64,000 bases of DNA from CAZFLY01 sp964519995 (GCA_964519995.1 CAZFLY010000002.1:16141-80140); one strand, 5' to 3'; shown: positions 17,519 through 26,130, counted from the stretch's first letter. Made by a program: numbers and translations. The notes: a model not told the origin generated them from the sequence alone.

Positions 17519-17965
17519 TTATTCTACAAGGCCCTGTTCCAGCATTCGTGTATATTCGACACAGTGCCTAGCCCAGGGCTGGGCTTCAAGTCGGGCTTTA
17601 GGTATAGGTTGTCCCGTACCCTCACATACACCGTAGGTTTTGTTCTCTATACGCTGTAAGGCATCGTCGATTTCGTGTAGAAGCTTTCTCTCGCTGTCCA
17701 TCAATCCCAGAACGAATTCCTGCTCGTAGTTATCGGTTCCGAGGTCGGCCATGTGTATCGGCATGCTCGAAAGGTCTCCGCTTGCGTCTAACCTGGATTT
17801 CTTAAGCGCCTCGTCTTCGATTTCATAAACGTTCTTGAGGATTTCTCTGCGCTTCTCCAGAAGAATTTGTTTGAAGTGCTCGATTTCAGTAGTAGTTAAA
17901 CGCCGTTTTCTCCCTCGAATTGAACTGTTTGTTGTTCTCGATGCCTTTTTGCGTTTCTGGGCCAC
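17519..17965 (-). CDS. TraR/DksA-family protein with degenerate zinc finger
   Basis: A 148-residue DksA-like protein. An Arg/Lys-rich N-terminus (1-25) precedes a long coiled-coil hairpin (about 28-110) with acidic residues, then the finger region YGVCEGTGQPIPKARLEAQPWARHCVEYTRMLE. DksA fingers have four Cys; here only the first of each pair remains, so zinc binding is doubtful. GTG at 17965 is the only sensible start. DksA binds the secondary channel of RNA polymerase to tune rRNA and amino-acid promoters. The C-terminal form here, with RLEAQPWARHC, looks like a planctomycete-type variant. Role inferred from fold only. Confidence 0.85.
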   Translation of the reverse strand: MAQKRKKASRTTNSSIRGRKRRLTTTEIEHFKQILLEKRREILKNVYEIEDEALKKSRLDASGDLSSMPIHMADLGTDNYEQEFVLGLMDSERKLLHEIDDALQRIENKTYGVCEGTGQPIPKARLEAQPWARHCVEYTRMLEQGLVE

Positions 17966-18176
17966 CTGTTTATCTACCTTTATTACTTAAGAATCTATCT
18001 TTCGACTATTTAGAAATCACTATTATATCATCCCGGAGTTTATGTCTATAGAATAATTTCTTTTGAGTGGTCTTGTTCATAGTCGAAATCGTACCTCGGT
18101 AATTACAGGCCTAATCTCGATCTGATGTAACTTCTTTTTAGTAAAGCACTTATTGTTGCAACTCCGGATTGCTGTC

Positions 18177-19037
18177 TTAGCTATCCTGTGGTTGCTGTAA
18201 TACGGAGTTTCTGTCACGGGCATATTTACCTATGGGAATGAAGAAGTTCTCCTGTCCTACTTTACCTGTAAAGACGCTAACTCCGAAGACCTTTTTGATT
18301 CGGTCGGGGGAGAGAACATTCTTGGCTTCGCCAAGATAATAAGTGCCTTTGGCTAGGTTATCGTCGTGAGGCACAAGTGCTGCTGGAGAAGATAGTAATA
18401 ATAACTCATCGCAGTATTGCGCTGCCAAATTTATATCGTGTGTAACAGCCACGATTGTTTTGCCTTTCTGAGTTTGCGCCAGTTTTAGTAGGTCATACAT
18501 GGCAACTTGATGTTTTAGATCTAAAAAACTCGTCGGCTCATCAAGAAGTAACATTGGCGTGTTTTGCGCAAGGGCTCTGGCAATCAAAACGCGTTGCCTC
18601 TCACCGCCGCTCAGGTTTGCGAGCGGTCGAGATGCAAACCGATCTGTTTCCGTTACCTCGAGCGCCTCATTAACTATCTTTCTGTCTGCTTCGTTTTCAA
18701 AACCCAGCGGGCTAAAGAACGGAGTCCTTGCCATCATGACTGTTTCAATTACTGAGAAGCCGAATATCGGTACGTGTTCCTGCCGAACGACAGCTATTTT
18801 TTCGGCAAGCTCTCTTGTGTTATATGATTCAATTGTTGCCCCATCAATTCTTATCGTACCAGATTTTGGTATTATCGATCGACATAATAGATTGAGCAGC
18901 GTACTTTTACCTGCCCCATTAGGTCCAGCAATTATGAAAAACTCCTGCGGTTTTACCTGGAAGCTGATATCTTTCAGAACCGCATTTTGCCGTGTGTATT
19001 CAAACGTCAGGTTTTCAATATCGATAATGCTGTTCAT
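18177..19037 (-). CDS. ABC transporter ATP-binding protein, BtuD/FhuC type
   Basis: ATPase of an importer for cobalamin, haem or an iron-siderophore. Walker A is GPNGAGKSTLL near residues 36-46, the Q-loop is VVRQEHVP, the signature is LSGGERQRVLIARAL and Walker B is MLLLDEPTSFLDL, followed by the switch His (VTHDINLAAQYC). The ATG at 19037 lies 2 bp after the permease stop; an upstream TTG at 19046 would overlap. It is the last gene of the mutL-SBP-permease-ATPase operon. The substrate cannot be settled from the sequence. Confidence 0.92.
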   Translation of the reverse strand: MNSIIDIENLTFEYTRQNAVLKDISFQVKPQEFFIIAGPNGAGKSTLLNLLCRSIIPKSGTIRIDGATIESYNTRELAEKIAVVRQEHVPIFGFSVIETVMMARTPFFSPLGFENEADRKIVNEALEVTETDRFASRPLANLSGGERQRVLIARALAQNTPMLLLDEPTSFLDLKHQVAMYDLLKLAQTQKGKTIVAVTHDINLAAQYCDELLLLSSPAALVPHDDNLAKGTYYLGEAKNVLSPDRIKKVFGVSVFTGKVGQENFFIPIGKYARDRNSVLQQPQDS

Positions 19038-19039
19038 CT

Positions 19040-20065
19040 TTACCAAATAGCCTTTTTGCTATGTCTGACCAACAAGATCAAAAAGAAAGGCCCGCCCACG
19101 ATGGCAGTTACAATACCGACCGGCAACTGTGCCGGCGCTACGATGATGCGTGCCACGGTATCGGCGGTTACTAAAAATATTGCCCCTACGATAGCAGTTA
19201 GTGGGAAAAGCTGGCGATGGTCAGGGCCGAATACAAGCCTTACTCCGTGGGGGACGATCAACCCTACAAATCCTATTAAACCGCTTAGGCTAACTGCAAT
19301 CGCAGTAGCAAGCGCTGCGACCGCAAAGGCAACCGTCCGTGTTCTGGTGATGTTGATGCCGATATTTCTGGCGTCATCTTCACCAAAGCTAAGGACATTT
19401 AGCTGTGGACTTATGTAAAAGAGCGCTACTATAGCTGCGAATATACAGCCTGCCCCAATCCACAGTACGAAGAAGTCTTCTTCCATCATATTGCCCATCA
19501 GCCAGAATATGGTCGCATGGACGTCCTCGCTCTTGGCTATAGAGGTCAGGAACATAATGAGGGCGGAAAAAAATGCGTTAACTACGACTCCGGCAAGAAG
19601 CAATCCAGTCATCTGAAACTTCTTTGTTGATCGCCCGATGAACCAGACCAGCCAGGTTGTTCCCACCGCTCCTGCAAAAGCGAATATTGCTATTGGTGAA
19701 CGTCCCCAGATGGTCCAACTAAAACCGCTAAGAACCGCAATGATTGCTCCAAGGCCTGCGCCACTTGATATGCCGAGAATATATGGATCAGCAAGAGGAT
19801 TGTGTAGAAGCGCCTGGAAAGCGACGCCTGAGCTTGCCAGGGCTGCGCCGACGATAGCTGCCAGAATAATCCGAGGCAATCTGACGCGAATCAATATCTC
19901 GTGGTCGGGATTTACTGTTGACGGTGCATCGGTTTTAAGAAGAGCTGCTTTCAACGAAATGGGCTCGGTTCCAATCAAAGAGCACACGAACATGACTACA
20001 ATTAAAATAATGCCTGCCGATATTAGCCTGATGAACAACTTCCTTGGTGTCAATGGAGCATTCAT
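19040..20065 (-). CDS. FecCD/BtuC-family ABC transporter permease
   Basis: A 341-residue inner-membrane permease with about nine or ten hydrophobic segments. Family landmarks are RLPRIILAAIVGAALASSGVAFQALLHNPLADPYILGISSGAGLGA in the N-terminal half, and LSGLIGFVGLIVPHGVRLVFGPDHR with the helix that contacts the ATPase. It pairs with the periplasmic binding protein 4 bp upstream and the ATPase downstream to form a type II importer for cobalamin or a ferric siderophore. Confidence 0.93.
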   Translation of the reverse strand: MNAPLTPRKLFIRLISAGIILIVVMFVCSLIGTEPISLKAALLKTDAPSTVNPDHEILIRVRLPRIILAAIVGAALASSGVAFQALLHNPLADPYILGISSGAGLGAIIAVLSGFSWTIWGRSPIAIFAFAGAVGTTWLVWFIGRSTKKFQMTGLLLAGVVVNAFFSALIMFLTSIAKSEDVHATIFWLMGNMMEEDFFVLWIGAGCIFAAIVALFYISPQLNVLSFGEDDARNIGINITRTRTVAFAVAALATAIAVSLSGLIGFVGLIVPHGVRLVFGPDHRQLFPLTAIVGAIFLVTADTVARIIVAPAQLPVGIVTAIVGGPFFLILLVRHSKKAIW

Positions 20066-20069
20066 TATA

Positions 20070-20963
20070 TCAGTTTGGAAAAAGTTCCGGCCTTAGATAT
20101 TTGGTGATAGTTTCGACTCCTTCATGCAATCGCGGTCCAAGGCGAGAAACGGTATCAGCTTCAATTACGTAAATGCGCTTATTCACTACAGCGGGGACAC
20201 TCTCGAACTTGCTCCAGTATTGCAGGGCCCCTTGATGCTGTGTTGGTAAGTCTTGGCTCATCGCCGGCTCAATTATAACGTCCGCTTGACAGGCGATAAC
20301 TTGTTCAGCTCCAATTGGCGGGTATTTGTGTATCGTTGGCCCAATAGCGTTTTCGCCGCCGGCAAGTTCGATCATCTCATTGACGAAAGTATCTCTTCCT
20401 GCCACGCGTAATGGTTCACGCTGAACCACCCATAGCACTTTGATCCTATCTGAAGCATTAAAAAGTTGCTGAAGACTATACAACTTCTTCTGGATGTCAG
20501 AGGCTAAGTTATTTGCTTCATTTTGTCTGCCTGTGGCATCTCCAATTGTGGCGATTGCTTTAAATAGATCGTTCACTTTTTCAATCTTTAGCTCCAGACA
20601 CGTATAGCCGATTCGTCCCAATCGCTCAGCGAGATTTATTTGCTGATTGATTTCAAGCGTAATCACCAAGTCAGGTTTAGCTGCTATCACCGCCTCAATG
20701 TTTGGCTGCCAAAACGTTCCTACTTTTATTTTTTTTGTCGCTACTGGCGGGTAGTCGCTGTCGGTTGTCACGCCAACGGTTTTCGTATCAAGCCCTAACG
20801 CAAAAAGGATTTCGGTGAGGTTGGGGGCCAAGGAAACGATTCTGTTCGGCTGGTTCGGCAGGGGAGTATAGCATTGAGTTTTGGAGTTGCGCGCATTTGA
20901 GATGGCAAAGCCGGCTCCTATCCAGCACAGAAACATCGATAATAACCACCACCACTTGTTCAT
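20070..20963 (-). CDS. Periplasmic substrate-binding protein, BtuF/FepB type
   Basis: A 297-residue binding protein of cluster A-II (two lobes joined by a long helix). The N-terminal hydrophobic stretch WWWLLSMFLCWIGAGFAI is a signal peptide or anchor. The mature part starts RIVSLAPNLTEILFALGL, then GVTTDSDYPP, VGTFWQPNIEAVIAAKPDLVI and GGENAIGPT, as in BtuF. Asp-Tyr-Pro-Pro and the SLAPNLTE opening suggest cobalamin more than siderophore. The ATG shares its A with the mutL stop (TAATG), so translation is coupled. Confidence 0.9.
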   Translation of the reverse strand: MNKWWWLLSMFLCWIGAGFAISNARNSKTQCYTPLPNQPNRIVSLAPNLTEILFALGLDTKTVGVTTDSDYPPVATKKIKVGTFWQPNIEAVIAAKPDLVITLEINQQINLAERLGRIGYTCLELKIEKVNDLFKAIATIGDATGRQNEANNLASDIQKKLYSLQQLFNASDRIKVLWVVQREPLRVAGRDTFVNEMIELAGGENAIGPTIHKYPPIGAEQVIACQADVIIEPAMSQDLPTQHQGALQYWSKFESVPAVVNKRIYVIEADTVSRLGPRLHEGVETITKYLRPELFPN

Positions 20964-22768
20964 TAAGTCCTCTTAAATTGCTTTTCGAGTTCTTCTATCG
21001 AGAATTTTATCGTGGTGGGTCTGCCGTGAGGACAGCGGTCTGCAAATTCGAGGCTTTTTCTATCACTGAGAAGCTGTTCTATTTCACTGTTGCTGAGTTT
21101 TTGACCAGCCTTAATCGCTGCTTTGCAGGCGGCCAAGCTTAGAACCGCATCTAAAAGTCTTTCTGGATCACTTTCCACACTCTGGCTGTCGAGCAGATCG
21201 ATTAAGTCTTGAACAAATTCGGCAGGAACTGCTCTTTTCAGAAGGACAGGAAAAGCCTGTATAGCGTAAGTCCGTGGACCGAACGGAGCAATTTCGATTC
21301 CCAATGCTTTCATCAGGTTCGGGTGATTTTCAAGCACGTCTATTTGACTTTCCGTCAATTCGAAGGTTTCTGGTACCAACAGTCTTTGTGATTCCAGCAC
21401 CCCATTTTGGATTCTCCGGCGTAGATTCTCGAATATGATCCGCTCGTGCAGCGCGTGTTGGTCAATTACCAAAAAGCCATCGTCAGTTTGTTCAACGATA
21501 AAGCTATCATGTATCTGAAGAAATTTTAACTCTAATGCTGTGATAGGCGGCGCTGATGAATAATCTACACTCTCAGTTACCTGTTTACGACCGAAAGGAG
21601 GTTCCTTGTGATGCGTTGTTAACATTGAGTTAACGTGCTGTTGAGTATGGGTCGGTTTGTGTTTTTTGAGGAATTCGGCCATCGCGTCAGCGATTTCCCT
21701 GCTTCTACGGCTTGTTGCAGCAGGGATAGGCCTTTCGGCCGCGTCTGGTGTTATCGGCAATCTTGCTCGTGTTTGGTGATCCATTCCCAGGATTTTTTCG
21801 CGTAGGCATCCAAGTATCTGTGAATGGACCAAATTGGCATTGTAGAATCGCACCTCAATCTTGGTGGGGTGCACATTCACGTCGTAGTCCTCACAAGGCA
21901 TTTGAAGAAACAAAAAAACTACGGGATATCTGTTTGGCTCTAAGATTCCATGATAGGCTTCTTTGATAGCATGGGATATAAACTTGTCACGAATGAATCG
22001 GCCGTTCAGGAAAATGTATTGGAATTTATTGCTTGTGCGAGACGTGCCTGGTTTACACAGAAATGCCGAAATATGTAATCCTTTCTCGTTACTTTCAGTC
22101 TCAATCAAATCCTCGGAAATCGCAGAGGGGAACAACTCACTTATGCGCTGGCGATTGTCCTGTTGGCCTGACAGCCGATATACTTCTTTGCCATTGTGTG
22201 TGAGTTCCATATCGAGACTGCTATGTGCCAGCGCAAGACGGATTAACTGCTCGGTGATGTGACCCATCTCAGTGTTAGCTGTTCTAAGGAATTTACGTCT
22301 TGCAGGCAGCTTATAAAAAAGGTCTCTGACCTGAATTGTCGTGCCGTAATCTCCGCTACACGGCTGGACGGTACTTTGCTCTCCGCAATCGATCTCCACG
22401 CAATGTGCAGAAGCTGAATCTTTTGTTTTGCTAACGGCCTTGACTTGAGCTATCGAGGCGATACTTGCCAGAGCTTCGCCCCTAAATCCGAGAGTAGAAA
22501 TGCCAGACAAATCCTTACTTGTTTTAATCTTGCTGGTAGTATGCGGGTCGAACGCCTGGGCCAAATCGTCGCTATCCATGCCGCTGCCGTTATCGCTGAC
22601 TGATATGAGTCTTCTGCCTCCATCCTCGACAGATACGGTTATTTTTGTTGCTCCAGCGTCGATACTGTTTTCCATCAGTTCCTTGACCACGCTTGCAGGC
22701 CTTTCGATCACCTCCCCAGCCGCAATCATATTTATCATATTCTGGTCAAGAACTTTTATCTGTCCCAT
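20963..22768 (-). CDS. mutL: DNA mismatch repair protein MutL (endonuclease-type)
   Basis: MutL, which links mismatch recognition by MutS to strand incision. The N-terminal GHKL ATPase carries NSIDAGATKITV, DNGSGMD and GFRGEALASIASIA. The C-terminal domain has the metal-dependent endonuclease motif DQHALHERIIFE (DQHAx2Ex4E), with ACKAAIKAG and CPHGRPTTIK, so the protein should nick DNA itself, as in organisms without MutH. The ATG at 22768 (MGQIKVLDQNMINMIAAGEV) is chosen over an in-frame start 18 codons upstream because it gives the standard N-terminus. The stop overlaps the binding-protein gene, an odd operon partner. Confidence 0.96.
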   Translation of the reverse strand: MGQIKVLDQNMINMIAAGEVIERPASVVKELMENSIDAGATKITVSVEDGGRRLISVSDNGSGMDSDDLAQAFDPHTTSKIKTSKDLSGISTLGFRGEALASIASIAQVKAVSKTKDSASAHCVEIDCGEQSTVQPCSGDYGTTIQVRDLFYKLPARRKFLRTANTEMGHITEQLIRLALAHSSLDMELTHNGKEVYRLSGQQDNRQRISELFPSAISEDLIETESNEKGLHISAFLCKPGTSRTSNKFQYIFLNGRFIRDKFISHAIKEAYHGILEPNRYPVVFLFLQMPCEDYDVNVHPTKIEVRFYNANLVHSQILGCLREKILGMDHQTRARLPITPDAAERPIPAATSRRSREIADAMAEFLKKHKPTHTQQHVNSMLTTHHKEPPFGRKQVTESVDYSSAPPITALELKFLQIHDSFIVEQTDDGFLVIDQHALHERIIFENLRRRIQNGVLESQRLLVPETFELTESQIDVLENHPNLMKALGIEIAPFGPRTYAIQAFPVLLKRAVPAEFVQDLIDLLDSQSVESDPERLLDAVLSLAACKAAIKAGQKLSNSEIEQLLSDRKSLEFADRCPHGRPTTIKFSIEELEKQFKRT

Positions 22769-22834
22769 AGTTGTCTTATTGTATTCATTTCTTACGGAAA
22801 TTCCAGTATTTCGTTGAGACATGGATTTATACAG

Positions 22835-23101
22835 ACCTGTCCTGAGCAGAGTCGAAGGATTAACACTGTTTTTTATTTATAGATATTGTGGCTTGATGCC
22901 TTGGAGGTTGAGCATGTTCCGGTATGGCAAGTATGGGGGAAATGATTAAAATCCTGCTATAGTGATGGCAGGAAAACAAATGGAAAACCCTGCGATGTGA
23001 TCGCAGGGCTAACCGAATCCCGCCACGTGGAGGCGGAAAAGAAATGGGAAATCCTGCGATGTGAGGAACATAAACCCCGCCATGTTATGGCGGGGCTAAC
23101 C
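22835..23101. repeat. REP-like palindrome cluster upstream of the RAYT pseudogene
   Basis: A run of short palindromes in otherwise non-coding DNA. Clear units are CCTGC-10-GCAGG (22953-22972), CCCTGCGA-5-TCGCAGGG (22988-23008) followed by CTAACC, a degraded CCCGCC-7-GGCGG (23019-23036), a half unit near 23052, and CCCCGCCAT-GTT-ATGGCGGGG (23075-23095) followed by CTAACC. Stem sequences vary but keep pairing, and the best units share a GGGCTAAC flank on one side. At 22836-22860 there is also a CCTGAGCAGAGTCGAAGGA-type repeat of the kind widespread in environmental bacteria. Confidence 0.85.
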
Positions 23102-23159
23102 AATGTAAAAGAATTGGGAAAAAGTTGTGAACTAAATAAATTGCGGATATTATCAAAAA

Positions 23160-23615
23160 ATGATGAAAAGAATAATTGGTTATATGGTTACCTGGACTAC
23201 CTACGGAAGCTAGCTGCAGGGCGATAAAAGAGGGTATGTAAAAAATAGTAAAATCCTTGCGCAAAACGATAAATTAAAATCGGCAAATCAAAGGCAACAA
23301 AAATATCCGATGGTCAAACTTAGTTCGGAACAAAAACAAATTGTTGAAAATACAATTATCGAAGAAGCCCGGAGAATAAATCATAAAATATTTGCGACGG
23401 CGGTTTGCTCAAAACATGTGCATATAGTCGCCGGAGTTTCCGAAGAGTCAATCGAACAGGCTGTTCATCGATATAAATATTCAGCAACTTTGGCACTGCG
23501 TAAATTCGGGAGCCAAGGCAAAAGCTGGTAAAAGGGATTTGATAAGAGATTCTGTTTCACGGATGAAGAGCTTGAGAACAAGGTCAGATATGTGCGAAGT
23601 CATATTAACGGTTAG
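23160..23615 (+). pseudogene. REP-associated tyrosine transposase (RAYT, IS200/Y1 type), broken by two stops
   Basis: Read through two stops, the frame encodes a 151-residue RAYT: MMKRIIGYMVTWTTYGS-stop-LQGDKRGYVK, later IFATAVCSKHVHIVAGVS with the HUH-type His pair (HVH), and after a second stop KGFDKRFCFTDEELENKVRYVRSHING. The first stop (TAG, 23211-23213) falls where the family has Trp (YGSWLxGD); the second (TAA, 23529-23531) follows GKSW. The whole frame is otherwise uninterrupted, so decay is recent. RAYTs are single-copy transposases thought to move REP palindromes, and this one lies between REP-like units. Its own stop codon (TAG at 23613-23615) is part of the adjoining REP. Confidence 0.85.
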
Positions 23616-23680
23616 CCCTGCGACCACGTCGCAGGGTATGAAAAAAAGAATACCCTGCCATAGTGATGGCAGGGCTAAAC
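23610..23680. repeat. REP-like pair, one inverted and one direct, downstream of the RAYT pseudogene
   Basis: Unit one is GGTTAG (23610-23615) plus CCCTGCGA-5-TCGCAGGG (23616-23636), inverted relative to the upstream units. Unit two is CCCTGCCAT-4-ATGGCAGGG (23653-23674) followed by CTAAAC, in direct orientation. Opposed units around a RAYT gene are the classic REP/RAYT layout. Confidence 0.85.
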
Positions 23681-23698
23681 AGATCTAAATTTTATATA

Positions 23699-25273
23699 TC
23701 AGGGCAGAATCAAACTTCGGCCGGTCATTTCTTCAGGTTTTGGCAGGCCCATCATTTCGAGCAACGTAGGGCCAATATCAGCTAATCTGCCTCCATCTCG
23801 TAACTTGTAATTTTTATAGCGCTCGTCGAACACAATCAGTGGCACATCGCCAACAGTATGTGCGGTGTGCGGATCATCAGGACCCTTATCTGTCATCTTC
23901 TCAAAATTGCCGTGGTCTGCTGTCACGATTGTCGCGCCATCCATGCTTTTAACCCTATCCAGAACTTTACCTACACATTCGTCAACCACTTCGGCTGCTT
24001 TTATCGCAGCAGATAATATGCCGGTATGGCCAACCATATCCGGGTTAGCAAAATTTACGACAACCACATCATATTTATTTGAGTCGAGCCTTTGCACGAC
24101 TACGTCAGCAACCTCGTAGGCACTCATTTCTGGCTTCAGATCATACGTGCGAACGCGCGGTGAAGGTACAATTTGTCGGTCTTCGCCTTTGAATGGCTTT
24201 TCCGTGTAGTCATTGAAGAAGAATGTCACGTGCGCATATTTTTCGGTTTCAGCACAACGGAACTGTTTCTGGCCCAGACTGCTCCAGTAAGCCGCAAGAA
24301 TATTTTTCATTTTTGGGGGCTTTGGAAATGCTACGGGTGCTGGTATCGTTGCATCGTATTCGGTCATGCAGACATAATAGACATTGGGTTTTGTTGTCCG
24401 GGGAAAGTCTTTGAAGTCAGGCTCGACAAACGCTCGCGTCAGCTCGCGAGGCCTGTCGCCCCTGAAGTTAAAAAACACTACGCCGTCGCCATCGTTTATT
24501 GTGGCCAACGGCAAATTCTCGCTATCGACAATACAGGTTGGCTCAATGAACTCGTCGGTGACGTCCTTTGCGTAGCTTTGTGCTACTGCCTCAGCGGCGT
24601 CGGTCGCTTTGATTCCTTTTCCAAATCTGAGGCATTCGAAGGCTTTTTGCACACGGTCCCATCGGCTGTCGCGGTCCATGGCGTAAAACCTGCCAATAAC
24701 CGTTGCGATTTTCCCCACACCCATTTCTTTTGCCTTTTTTTCGATATCGGCTATATATTCAGCTCCGCTGTCAGGCGGTGAATCTCGGCCATCAGTAAAT
24801 GCGTGGATAAAGATGTCTTTCACGCCATTTCTCTTTGCCAATTCCAGAAGGCCATACAAGTGATCTAACAGCGAATGCACACCAATGTCGCTGCACAATC
24901 CCATGATGTGCATCTTGCTGTTATTTTCTTTGACAAACTTTATAAGATGTTGAAATTCCTGGTTTTCAAAAAAAGAGCCGTCACGAATTGCCCTGCTGAT
25001 TCTTACGGATTCCTGTGATACAATTCTACCGGCCCCGATGTTTTGGTGGCCCACTTCGCTATTGCCCATTGTTCCTTCGGGCAGGCCTACATCTTCGCCG
25101 CTGGTGTGGATAAGGCAGTTTGGATACTCAGCCATTAGCATGTCGTCCACCGGTGTATTAGCGCGCTTGATGGCATTGTATTCATCCTCGTTACTGTTTG
25201 GATTGTAGCCCCAGCCGTCACGAATGATTAAAACACAGGGCCTTATCTTAAGCTCAAATTTCTTTCTCGCCAT
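23699..25273 (-). CDS. gpmI: 2,3-bisphosphoglycerate-independent phosphoglycerate mutase GpmI
   Basis: Manganese-dependent glycolytic enzyme interconverting 3- and 2-phosphoglycerate through a phosphoserine. The alkaline-phosphatase-like fold is marked by LIIRDGWGYNPN near the N-terminus and the nucleophile Ser in MGNSEVGHQNIGAGR; metal ligands appear in NFANPDMVGHTG (Asp and His) and TADHGNFEKM, with HTAHTVGDVPLI near the end. Length of about 524 aa is normal. The ATG at 25273 begins the conserved MARKKFELKIRPCVLI; a GTG six codons upstream is possible, and neither start has a strong ribosome site. Single-gene unit. Confidence 0.95.
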   Translation of the reverse strand: MARKKFELKIRPCVLIIRDGWGYNPNSNEDEYNAIKRANTPVDDMLMAEYPNCLIHTSGEDVGLPEGTMGNSEVGHQNIGAGRIVSQESVRISRAIRDGSFFENQEFQHLIKFVKENNSKMHIMGLCSDIGVHSLLDHLYGLLELAKRNGVKDIFIHAFTDGRDSPPDSGAEYIADIEKKAKEMGVGKIATVIGRFYAMDRDSRWDRVQKAFECLRFGKGIKATDAAEAVAQSYAKDVTDEFIEPTCIVDSENLPLATINDGDGVVFFNFRGDRPRELTRAFVEPDFKDFPRTTKPNVYYVCMTEYDATIPAPVAFPKPPKMKNILAAYWSSLGQKQFRCAETEKYAHVTFFFNDYTEKPFKGEDRQIVPSPRVRTYDLKPEMSAYEVADVVVQRLDSNKYDVVVVNFANPDMVGHTGILSAAIKAAEVVDECVGKVLDRVKSMDGATIVTADHGNFEKMTDKGPDDPHTAHTVGDVPLIVFDERYKNYKLRDGGRLADIGPTLLEMMGLPKPEEMTGRSLILP

Positions 25274-25301
25274 AGGAGAAGGGCCTTTCACTCAAAAGTA
25301 C

Positions 25302-25324
25302 GGGACGAGGCATTACCTCGTCCC
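25302..25324. repeat. Perfect 9-bp stem hairpin upstream of gpmI
   Basis: GGGACGAGG, a CATTA loop, then CCTCGTCCC. On the plus strand it is followed by a T-rich run (CCTTTTCTTTT), so it resembles a terminator in that direction. On the minus strand it lies in the gpmI leader, about 30 bp before the ATG. No plus-strand gene ends nearby, so its role is unclear. Confidence 0.5.
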
Positions 25325-25441
25325 CGCCTTTTCTTTTCGTAAATTTGGCCATTTATGATATTGAGCTGCGGTGAATATGTCAAACATTAATCCAGACTAT
25401 TGTTGTGTGCGTCGGCGATTCGCGGTTAACGGAAGACTCTT

Positions 25442-25469
25442 TGACAGCGACAGTTACACTGATATAATT
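25442..25469 (+). promoter_or_regulatory. Consensus sigma70 promoter for lspA
   Basis: TTGACA at 25442-25447 and TATAAT at 25464-25469, both perfect hexamers with a 16-bp spacer. Transcription would begin near 25477, leaving a leader of about 70 nt before the lspA ATG at 25549. Confidence 0.75.
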
Positions 25470-25548
25470 GTCTCGATGTTATGGTTTGTTCGAATTGACG
25501 TGTCTGCATACAATGTGAGTTAAGAGTTATTCTGTTTGTTATCTGATA

Positions 25549-26130
25549 ATGGTTGAGCCAGAGACAAAAGAAAATCATACCCAGCCTGGACCAAGTTGGA
25601 CTTTTTTGGAGCGATGGAATTTTACGCTACCGTCTTTGAGAGCACACTGTATCTTTTGGTTAGTGGTTGTGTGCGCTCTGGTGCTGGATTTATGGAGCAA
25701 ACGCACTGTCTTTGATTTGCTCAAAGAAAAACATAGCATTTCTGTGATTCCGGGCTTTGTGCAGTTCGTGCTGGCAGAAAATCCAGGCGCAGCTTTTGGG
25801 ATTGCCGCTGGACAGTACCATTTATTGCTAATTATCTCGGTTGTTGCGCTGATAGTGATTTTTGCAATTTTTCTTTTTGGCGGCAATCAGAAGCCGATAG
25901 TCTACATTGCTCTTGGAATGTTTGCGGCTGGTGTCTGTGGCAATCTTTGGGATAGGGCTTTCAATGAGGGCTGTGTGCGAGACTTTATCGACGTTGTCTA
26001 TTGGCCGGGCAAACACTGGCCTGCTTTTAATGTTGCGGACGCTATGCTTTGTGTTGGCGTGGGACTGCTGATTATCTCGACGCTTTTTACTGGGCGGTCT
26101 TATCAAAAACGTGCTCAGAAACATAAATAG
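25549..26130 (+). CDS. lspA: Lipoprotein signal peptidase (signal peptidase II)
   Basis: Inner-membrane aspartyl protease that cleaves signal peptides of prolipoproteins before the lipidated Cys. The 193 residues have a hydrophilic start (about 1-35) longer than usual, then four hydrophobic segments. The family boxes are complete: DLWSKRTVFDLL, AENPGAAFGIAAGQ, GNLWDRAFNEGCVRDFIDV with the first catalytic Asp, and PAFNVADAMLCVGVGL with the second. The 3' end overlaps the end of the convergent bifunctional-nuclease gene by 44 bp. A likely client, a DUF4097-like lipoprotein, is encoded at 43.1-43.9 kb. Confidence 0.95.
   Translation: MVEPETKENHTQPGPSWTFLERWNFTLPSLRAHCIFWLVVVCALVLDLWSKRTVFDLLKEKHSISVIPGFVQFVLAENPGAAFGIAAGQYHLLLIISVVALIVIFAIFLFGGNQKPIVYIALGMFAAGVCGNLWDRAFNEGCVRDFIDVVYWPGKHWPAFNVADAMLCVGVGLLIISTLFTGRSYQKRAQKHK

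Noticed and set aside
20963..22960. Cobalamin riboswitch upstream of the btu-like operon
   Set aside because: No B12-box-like sequence was recognised in the leader before mutL; a covariance search was not possible here.
22988..23680. Possible CRISPR array because of short repeated palindromes
   Set aside because: Units differ in stem sequence and orientation, spacers are irregular, and no cas genes are present; the REP/RAYT reading fits better.
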